Shown here: in pieces, positions 33,768-39,154 of the stretch
Position numbering within the stretch: the first letter of the stretch is position 1
Layout: each line of letters begins with the position of its first letter
NCBI RefSeq assembly: GCF_004303025.1
Contig: NZ_PJQW01000008.1
Span: forward strand, 172,658-211,811
Length of the DNA: 39,154 bases
Reading direction: 5' to 3'
Source: Flavobacterium sp. J27
GTDB taxonomy: Bacteria > Bacteroidota > Bacteroidia > Flavobacteriales > Flavobacteriaceae
Program-made: the position numbers and the translations under genes
The notes under the pieces: generated by a model
The model's input: the letters and a program-made list of their open reading frames with translations, nothing else
Told to the model about the DNA's origin: nothing
Databases searched by the model: none

Positions 33768-34715
33768 TTATACTGTTTTCTTCGGTCTAAACATAAAATA
33801 CAATCCTGCAATAATAAAAGGAATACTCAACCATTGTCCTGTAGATAATGCTGCAAAAATAGGGTAGTTTTCAAAACCACCTTGACTTTCTTTTACATAT
33901 TCTACAACGAAACGAACGGTCCATAAAAGCAATAAAAACGTTCCAAAAAGCAACCCTGCTTTGTTTCTCGCATCGGTTTTCCAATACATATAAAATAAAA
34001 TGGCAAAAACAAGTACATACCCCATTGCTTCATATAATTGTGCTGGATAGCGATAAGGAAAACTCGCTAAAAAATCAGCATATTGTGGGTCATGTGCGAC
34101 AGCATGATATGCTTCATTTGCGTTATTTATTTGTGTTTTGGCCATAACAGCTCGTTCTCCTAGCGGACCATTATATTCTTCTCCACGAATGAATTTCATA
34201 GCTAAAAAACGATCTTCTGTAGTGGGTTTTCCAATAATTTCAGAATTAAAGAAATTTCCTAAACGTACAAAAATAGCGCCACTTGCTACAGGAATTACAA
34301 TACGATCTAAAATCCAAAGCATGGGCTTGTGAACCACTTTTCTACTATAATAAATCATGACAATAATAATTGCTATAGCTGCACCATGACTCGCTAAACC
34401 TGCAAAACCAGTAAAGTGTAAGCTAGGTTTTGTGCTTATTGGTAAAAGAATACTCATTGGATCTTCATGAAATAATTCCGATTGATAAAAAATGACATGG
34501 CCTAATCGAGCACCTAATAAAGTAGCAACTACAGTATAAATAAAAAGTTTGTCTAATTTTTCTAAAGAGATGCCTTCACGATGGTATATACTTTTCATGA
34601 TGTACCAACCTAAGCCAAAAGCAACTACAAACATTAAGCTATAAAAACGAATCATAAAAAACCCTAAATCTATTCCTTCTGAAGGATTCCAAATGATATT
34701 TAATGCGTAATTCAT
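33768..34715 (-). CDS. lgt: Prolipoprotein diacylglyceryl transferase
   Basis: Lgt (EC 2.5.1.145) transfers diacylglyceryl from phosphatidylglycerol to the lipobox cysteine of prolipoproteins, the first step of lipoprotein maturation at the inner membrane. The 315-aa polytopic protein contains the conserved TGFAGLASHGAAIAI segment, the Lgt signature VRLGNFFNSEIIGKPT, and YPAQLYEAMGYVLVF. An insert with MKFIRGEEYNGPLGERAVMA lies after the signature, as is usual in the Bacteroidota. It would process the lipoprotein encoded at 23301. It lies 130 bp downstream of yidD on the same strand, so they may be cotranscribed with cysS. Confidence 0.95.
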   Translation of the reverse strand: MNYALNIIWNPSEGIDLGFFMIRFYSLMFVVAFGLGWYIMKSIYHREGISLEKLDKLFIYTVVATLLGARLGHVIFYQSELFHEDPMSILLPISTKPSLHFTGFAGLASHGAAIAIIIVMIYYSRKVVHKPMLWILDRIVIPVASGAIFVRLGNFFNSEIIGKPTTEDRFLAMKFIRGEEYNGPLGERAVMAKTQINNANEAYHAVAHDPQYADFLASFPYRYPAQLYEAMGYVLVFAILFYMYWKTDARNKAGLLFGTFLLLLWTVRFVVEYVKESQGGFENYPIFAALSTGQWLSIPFIIAGLYFMFRPKKTV

Positions 34716-34845
34716 ATTATAAAAGGTATTTGTTTAGCGAGGTAAAAATAAGATTATTATTGGGAATTGAAGTTAAAATAAAATAAAATTCTCAAAAACA
34801 ACTGTAAACCATTTCCTGCAATATCAAAGATCGTTAAGATAGAAA

Positions 34846-35118
34846 TTAAGGTACAGGATCATAGCCACTTTTTCCCCAAGGATGGCAACTCAAAATTCGT
34901 TTTATAGCTAACCAACCTCCTTTAAATAAACCGTGTTTTTGTAAAGCTTCTACGGTATAATGTGAACAAGTAGGTTGAAATCTACATGTAGCAGGTGTGT
35001 AGGGGGAAATGGCTACTTGGTAAAACCGAACCAAGAAGACAAAAGGAAAAATGAGTATTTTTTTAAGTAGTTTAATAGTTTTGAGTTTAAAATGGTTTAA
35101 GAGTTTAAAAGATAACAT
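34846..35118 (-). CDS. yidD: Membrane protein insertion efficiency factor YidD
   Basis: YidD is a small membrane-associated protein that assists YidC-dependent insertion of inner-membrane proteins. The 90-aa product shows the family core [48 protein letters not shown] and YDPVP, with the three conserved cysteines. The first about 18 residues ([17 protein letters not shown]) are a basic, low-complexity extension beyond the usual start. They are encoded by repeated GTTTAA-like words. No other ATG precedes the core, so the extension is kept with reservation. It is between cysS (33 bp upstream) and lgt, the common Bacteroidota order. Confidence 0.93.
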   Translation of the reverse strand: MLSFKLLNHFKLKTIKLLKKILIFPFVFLVRFYQVAISPYTPATCRFQPTCSHYTVEALQKHGLFKGGWLAIKRILSCHPWGKSGYDPVP

Positions 35119-35151
35119 GAAAACATGAAACCCACAACTGAAAACTGATAA

Positions 35152-36636
35152 CTAAAAAGAAAAACCAGTTCCTTCTTTACTATCTTTTAACTGAATGCCT
35201 AAACCAGCTAATCGATCTCTAATTTCATCTGATAAGGCCCAGTTTTTATTGGCTCTTGCTTCATTTCTCATTTCAATAAGCATTTCAATAACGCCTTCTA
35301 GTTTGTTAGTATTTGAGTTATTCCCTGAATTTTCTAAGTTAATTCCTAAAATATCAGATAGAAACACCTGTAAGGTTTCTTGTAAAGTAGCAATGTCTTC
35401 GCTACTTAATGTTTCTTTTTTATCATTTACTAAATTAATATAACGCACACCTTCAAATAACTGAGCAATTAATATAGGGGTGTTAAAATCATCGTTCATA
35501 GCATCATAGCAACTTTGTTTCCAAGTTGTAATATCTAAACTAGAAGAAGTACTTATAGGTAAAGATTTGATTAATTTATAGGCTTCAACTAAACGATTGT
35601 ATCCTTTTTCACTAGCTAACATGGCTTCGTTAGAAATATCTAAAACACTCCTATAGTGTGCTTGTAAAAAACAAAAACGAATGATATTCGGTTCAAATTG
35701 CTTTTCAAAAAAAGTATTATTTCCTTCTACTAAATCCATTGGTAATACATAATTACCTGTCGATTTACTCATGCGAAGACCATTCATAGTTAGCATATTG
35801 GTATGCATCCATGTTTTTACTGGTGCATGACCAAAACAACCTTTCGCTTGAGCTACTTCACATTCATGATGCGGAAATTTTAAATCCATTCCACCACCGT
35901 GAATATCAAAAGTTTCTCCTAAATATTTAGTACTCATAGCGGTACATTCAAGATGCCAACCAGGAAAACCAGCACCCCAAGGAGAGTTCCAACGCATAAT
36001 ATGAGCAGGTGAAGCATTTTTCCATAAGGCAAAATCTTGTGGATTTTTCTTTTCTGTCTGTCCATCTAAATCACGTGTGTTAGCAAAAAGCTCATCTATA
36101 TTTCGGTTACTTAATTCACCATAATTTAGCCCTTTTTTGTTGTAAGCTTGAACATCAAAATACACTGAACCATTACTTTCATAGGCCAAACCTGCATCAA
36201 GTAGTTTTTGAGTTAATTCTATTTGCTCTAGTATATGTCCAGTTGCAGTTGGCTCAATAGTAGGGGGTAAGAAGTTAAAAGTGTCTAAAACTTTATGGAA
36301 ATCTACTGTGTATTTTTGTACAATTTCCATGGGTTCCAGTTTCTCTAAACGAGATTGCTTCACAAAACGATCGTTATCCACATCGCCATCATCGGTTAAA
36401 TGACCTGCATCTGTAATATTTCTTACATAACGTACTTTGTATTCTAAATGTTGTAAGTATCTGAAAATGATATCAAAACTCATAAAAGTACGCACATTTC
36501 CTAAGTGAACATTGCTGTAAACTGTTGGTCCACAAACATACATACCAATATTTCCTTCATGTATAGGGTTAAAAACCTCTTTTTCTCCGGTAAGTGTATT
36601 GTATATTTTTAAGGTTTGACTTTTATATAGTTTCAT
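35152..36636 (-). CDS. cysS: Cysteinyl-tRNA synthetase
   Basis: CysS (EC 6.1.1.16) charges tRNA-Cys. I predict 494 aa from ATG 36634-36636; the open frame reaches back to 36702 but the added Lys-rich leader is not part of the family. The class I signature HLGN (44-47) and the zinc-ligand cysteine of [13 protein letters not shown] (C35) are present, together with [13 protein letters not shown] and [10 protein letters not shown], which hold further zinc ligands. The KMSKS-like motif is [10 protein letters not shown], and the tail has the [17 protein letters not shown] segment typical of CysS. The gene heads a likely cysS-yidD-lgt unit and has inverted repeats upstream. Confidence 0.97.
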   Translation of the reverse strand: MKLYKSQTLKIYNTLTGEKEVFNPIHEGNIGMYVCGPTVYSNVHLGNVRTFMSFDIIFRYLQHLEYKVRYVRNITDAGHLTDDGDVDNDRFVKQSRLEKLEPMEIVQKYTVDFHKVLDTFNFLPPTIEPTATGHILEQIELTQKLLDAGLAYESNGSVYFDVQAYNKKGLNYGELSNRNIDELFANTRDLDGQTEKKNPQDFALWKNASPAHIMRWNSPWGAGFPGWHLECTAMSTKYLGETFDIHGGGMDLKFPHHECEVAQAKGCFGHAPVKTWMHTNMLTMNGLRMSKSTGNYVLPMDLVEGNNTFFEKQFEPNIIRFCFLQAHYRSVLDISNEAMLASEKGYNRLVEAYKLIKSLPISTSSSLDITTWKQSCYDAMNDDFNTPILIAQLFEGVRYINLVNDKKETLSSEDIATLQETLQVFLSDILGINLENSGNNSNTNKLEGVIEMLIEMRNEARANKNWALSDEIRDRLAGLGIQLKDSKEGTGFSF

Positions 36637-36861
36637 GTTTTTATTTTCCTTTAATAGATGTTTTTTCTGATTTTTTGAAGCTATTCCTGCTATTTTTTTC
36701 AATTTTTTGTAAAGTACTCTTTTTTATAAGTCATAAAAAGAGCTTCTAAGGTCGCTTTTTTATAACAATAAAAGCAAGGTACTTTTACAAAAAGATTTTC
36801 AATACTATCAGGGCTAGTTTTAAGTTAATTAGAATGAGATACTATTTCTTCAACAATTAAG
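36637..36861. other. 225-bp folE-cysS gap with nested inverted repeats
   Basis: TTTTTTGTAAAGTAC (36703-36717) and GTACTTTTACAAAAA (36779-36793) are inverted copies differing by one inserted base. Inside lies a second hairpin, CTCTTTTTTAT (36717-36727) against ATAAAAAGAG (36733-36742). The region follows folE and precedes cysS on the minus strand, so it may hold the folE terminator, the cysS promoter, or a structured cysS leader. Confidence 0.45.
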
Positions 36862-37533
36862 TTAAAACTGAGTATCTAATTTAATATAATCTAAAAACTC
36901 TCTTCTTGTTTTCTCTTCTTTAAATTTTCCTCCAAACTCGGCAGTAACTGTGCTGCTTTCAATGTCTCTAATACCTCTCGAATTTACACATAAATGTTTT
37001 GCATCGATTACACAGGCAACATCTTCAGTGCCTAATACTTTTTGTAATTCTTCTACAATTTGAATGTTAAGACGTTCTTGAACTTGTGGTCTTTTAGCAA
37101 AATAATCCACAATTCTATTCATCTTAGACAAACCTACAACTGTACCATTAGAAATATAAGCTACATGAGCTCTTCCTACAATGGGTAATAGGTGGTGTTC
37201 GCAAGTTGAATATACAACAATGTTTTTTTCTACTAACATTTCGTTGTATTTATACTTGTTTTCAAATGTAGACGAACTTGGTTTTTTATTAGGATGTAAA
37301 CCACCAAAAATTTCTTTAACAAACATTTTTGCTACTCTATTAGGGGTGCCTTTTAAACTGTCATCAGTTAAATCCATTCCTAATGTAGTTAAAATGCTCT
37401 CTACATCTTTTTTTATTCTTTCGATTTTTTCATCGTCAGATATATCAAATGCATCTTTTCTTAATGGAGTTACTGCACTAGTTGCAATATGATTATTACC
37501 TATCTCTTCTTGAAATTCCTCGTTTTGAATCAT
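36862..37533 (-). CDS. folE: GTP cyclohydrolase I
   Basis: FolE (EC 3.5.4.16) converts GTP to 7,8-dihydroneopterin triphosphate, the first step of folate (tetrahydrobiopterin-type) pterin synthesis. The 223-aa protein has DSLKGTPNRVAKMFVKEIFG, the zinc ligands in STCEHHLLPIVG (C111, H114) and DAKHLCVNSRGI (C182), SKMNRIVDYFAKRPQVQERL and the C-terminal TRREFLDYI. The first about 30 residues are a variable, poorly conserved lead. It sits 225 bp upstream of cysS and is divergent from the large secreted protein gene. A good -7 box lies upstream. Confidence 0.96.
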   Translation of the reverse strand: MIQNEEFQEEIGNNHIATSAVTPLRKDAFDISDDEKIERIKKDVESILTTLGMDLTDDSLKGTPNRVAKMFVKEIFGGLHPNKKPSSSTFENKYKYNEMLVEKNIVVYSTCEHHLLPIVGRAHVAYISNGTVVGLSKMNRIVDYFAKRPQVQERLNIQIVEELQKVLGTEDVACVIDAKHLCVNSRGIRDIESSTVTAEFGGKFKEEKTRREFLDYIKLDTQF

Positions 37534-37571
37534 TAGTATAGCAATTTATATAAAATCATTTTTTAAGAGTG

Positions 37572-37579
37572 CAAAGATA
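37572..37579 (-). promoter_or_regulatory. Candidate -7 box for folE
   Basis: On the minus strand TATCTTTG fits TAnnTTTG, 38 bp upstream of the ATG. No -33 element was found at the usual spacing. Confidence 0.35.
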
Positions 37580-37652
37580 AAGTAATTCTCATAAAAAATT
37601 GACTTGATTGTTAATTATTAAAGAAAATATTAGCACAGAATTAATATTTTGT

Positions 37653-37660
37653 TAAATTTG
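37653..37660 (+). promoter_or_regulatory. Candidate -7 box for the large secreted protein
   Basis: TAAATTTG fits TAnnTTTG and lies 39 bp before the ATG at 37700. The -33 position reads TTAG, a weak match. Confidence 0.3.
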
Positions 37661-37699
37661 TGACACCAACAATAAATCGCCAAATAAATTGCTATAACG

Positions 37700-39154
37700 A
37701 TGAAAAGAATATTACACTTTTTTATTTTAATTACAATTTTAACTTTTAATATTGCATTTTCTCAGTCACCTACTTGTGATACCGCATCACCTATATGTTC
37801 TGGGAATGTTGATCCATTTCCTAATTCAACAAATGTTCCCAGTTTAGGAACACCAGGTTGTTTAGGTTCAGCACCTAATCCAGCATGGTTTTATTTTCAG
37901 GTAGGTACTTCTGGAGTTTTTAATTTTACACTTCATCAAGGAGACAATGCACCAGCATATGATAATCAGGACGTGGATTTTATAGTTTGGGGACCTTTTA
38001 CAGGACCTAACTGTACTGATTTATATGATTATAGTCCAGGAGCTACTGCAGATAATATCGTTGCCTGTAGTTATTCTGCGTCTGCTATTGAAAGTTTTTC
38101 AATCAATAATGTTGTTGCAGGTCAATTTTATGTACTTTTAGTAACAAATTATTCTAACGATCCTGGTTTTATTCAGTTAGATTTAGAAACATCATCTACC
38201 GCTACAACAGAATGTGCTATTGTTTGTGGTATTGATTTAGGTCCAGATCAAAATTTTTGTACAACTAATCAATCTGATGTAGATTTAGAAGCTTTGTTTG
38301 TCGCTGATCCAAGTTTGCAGGCAACAAGTTATGAATGGTATCTTGATGGCGTTTTACAAACTACCACAACAACCAATGTTTTAAATGTAAATCAAGGAGG
38401 AACCTGGACAGTAAGTGCTCTTAATCCAAATTGTTCGGATCCTTCTACTGATGATATAGAAGTTACTTTTACCGAACCACCAGTAATCAATACACCACCT
38501 GATTTGGTTGGTCCAAATAATGATTGTAATCCTGTATTCGATTTAACATCAATTATACCTGGTATGATTAGCCCTAATGATCCTGCAGATTATAATGTCT
38601 TATTTTATTTAAGTGTTCATGATTCTTATCCTGGAGGAACTACTGCGGCTAGTTATATTTCTAATCCTACCTCATTTACTCCAAATCCAGTTCAAAATAC
38701 TTGGATATATGTTAGAGTAGAAGATGCTAGTAATACAGTATGTGCCGAGTTTACTGAATTTCAGGTTTTGGTTAATTGTAGTGTGATGATAGATCAAGCA
38801 TCCGATTTATATGCTTGTGATGATGTAAGTAATGATGGTTATGAAATTTTTGATTTAACTACTCAAACTACAACTATTTTAGCTTTAAATGATCCTGCTG
38901 ATTATACGGTTACTTATCATACCACTCAAGCAGGAGCAGATGATGGAACAATAGATTTAGCTGTTCCAGAAAATGCTTTCAATGGAACAAATCAAGTTAT
39001 TTATGTAAGAGTCGAGGATAATTCTGATCCAACGGCTTATGCAATAACTACTTTTAATTTAGTTGTAAATCCAACACCAGTAGCCGATGCACCAGTTGAT
39101 GTTACTCAATGTGATAGTTATTTTTTACCTGCATTGACCGTTGGTAATTATTAT
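37700..39154 (+). CDS. N-terminal part of a large secreted repeat protein, adhesin-like (partial)
   Basis: The frame from ATG 37700 is open to the window edge (485 codons). A Sec signal peptide (MKRILHFFILITILTFNIAF, cleavage near SQS) is followed by a Cys-containing beta domain (about 26-170: CDTASPICSG, PAWFYFQVG, VDFIVWGPF, FYVLLVTNYS) and an Ig/PKD-like part (ATSYEWYLDG, NVLNVNQGGTWTV). From codon 280 a module of about 104 aa repeats at least twice: FDLT, then NDPADYxV, then IYVRVED, then LVN, at codons 280 and 384. This layout matches gliding-motility and type B T9SS surface proteins of Flavobacteriia. The C-terminal sorting domain lies outside the window, so secretion by T9SS is inferred. 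Confidence 0.85.
   Translation, partial: MKRILHFFILITILTFNIAFSQSPTCDTASPICSGNVDPFPNSTNVPSLGTPGCLGSAPNPAWFYFQVGTSGVFNFTLHQGDNAPAYDNQDVDFIVWGPFTGPNCTDLYDYSPGATADNIVACSYSASAIESFSINNVVAGQFYVLLVTNYSNDPGFIQLDLETSSTATTECAIVCGIDLGPDQNFCTTNQSDVDLEALFVADPSLQATSYEWYLDGVLQTTTTTNVLNVNQGGTWTVSALNPNCSDPSTDDIEVTFTEPPVINTPPDLVGPNNDCNPVFDLTSIIPGMISPNDPADYNVLFYLSVHDSYPGGTTAASYISNPTSFTPNPVQNTWIYVRVEDASNTVCAEFTEFQVLVNCSVMIDQASDLYACDDVSNDGYEIFDLTTQTTTILALNDPADYTVTYHTTQAGADDGTIDLAVPENAFNGTNQVIYVRVEDNSDPTAYAITTFNLVVNPTPVADAPVDVTQCDSYFLPALTVGNYY

Noticed and set aside
35136..35159. Short direct repeats AACTGA-AAACTGA-TAACTA between cysS and yidD
   Set aside because: Low-complexity words of this kind are common in spacers of AT-rich Bacteroidota genomes; three degenerate copies are not enough to call a repeat element.
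36637..36702. Upstream extension of cysS by 22 codons
   Set aside because: The added leader is Lys-rich and outside the family; [13 protein letters not shown] is a normal CysS start.

Overview
The window looks like a core-genome segment of a low-GC member of the Bacteroidota, most likely family Flavobacteriaceae. The signs are the strongly AT-rich sequence, two proteins with C-terminal type IX secretion (T9SS) sorting domains, the start of a large repetitive secreted protein of gliding-motility adhesin type, a CarboxypepD-plug TonB-dependent receptor, Bacteroidota-type -7 boxes (TAnnTTTG), and the gene order lgt-yidD-cysS-folE. The genus cannot be fixed from the window alone. No tRNA, rRNA, CRISPR array, prophage or insertion sequence was seen.

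Layout. 1-5075 is the least ordinary part. A leftward operon (a 235-aa Cys-motif membrane-anchored protein, a 7-TM protein, a minimal HisKA_3 sensor kinase and a NarL-type response regulator) lies back to back with a rightward three-gene cassette: a DUF2589 protein, a second protein sharing its core motif, and an all-helical 188-aa protein. The 252-bp divergent region holds a clean 18-bp inverted repeat. This is the best candidate for an undescribed system.

5079-12750 carries metabolism and transport: meaB, an AEC transporter paired with an FAD-linked oxidase, hutI, corA, fumC, and a 55-aa membrane protein. 12751-22769 holds a TonB-dependent receptor behind an ArsC-family protein, a CPBP protease-menE operon, and a leftward run of acyl-CoA carboxylase beta subunit, RluA-type pseudouridine synthase and secreted M1 peptidase. 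A 60-bp REP-like palindrome sits between carboxylase and synthase.

22770-31072 is accessory-like and surface-oriented: a 531-bp gap, a lipoprotein, a small exported protein, a GNAT enzyme, a beta-helix T9SS protein, a DsbA-like oxidoreductase, and a multidomain PQQ-type sugar dehydrogenase with Ig, CBM6-like, PKD and T9SS domains. 31130-37533 is housekeeping: prfB with its complete programmed +1 frameshift, a threonine aldolase, a small conserved gene, lgt, yidD, cysS and folE. The window ends inside a large secreted repeat protein starting at 37700.

Many convergent gene pairs are closed by strong shared hairpins. Several starts were moved from the longest open frame: kinase, third cassette gene, TonB receptor, DsbA-like protein and cysS. 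Two genes (meaB, corA) appear to start with TTG.
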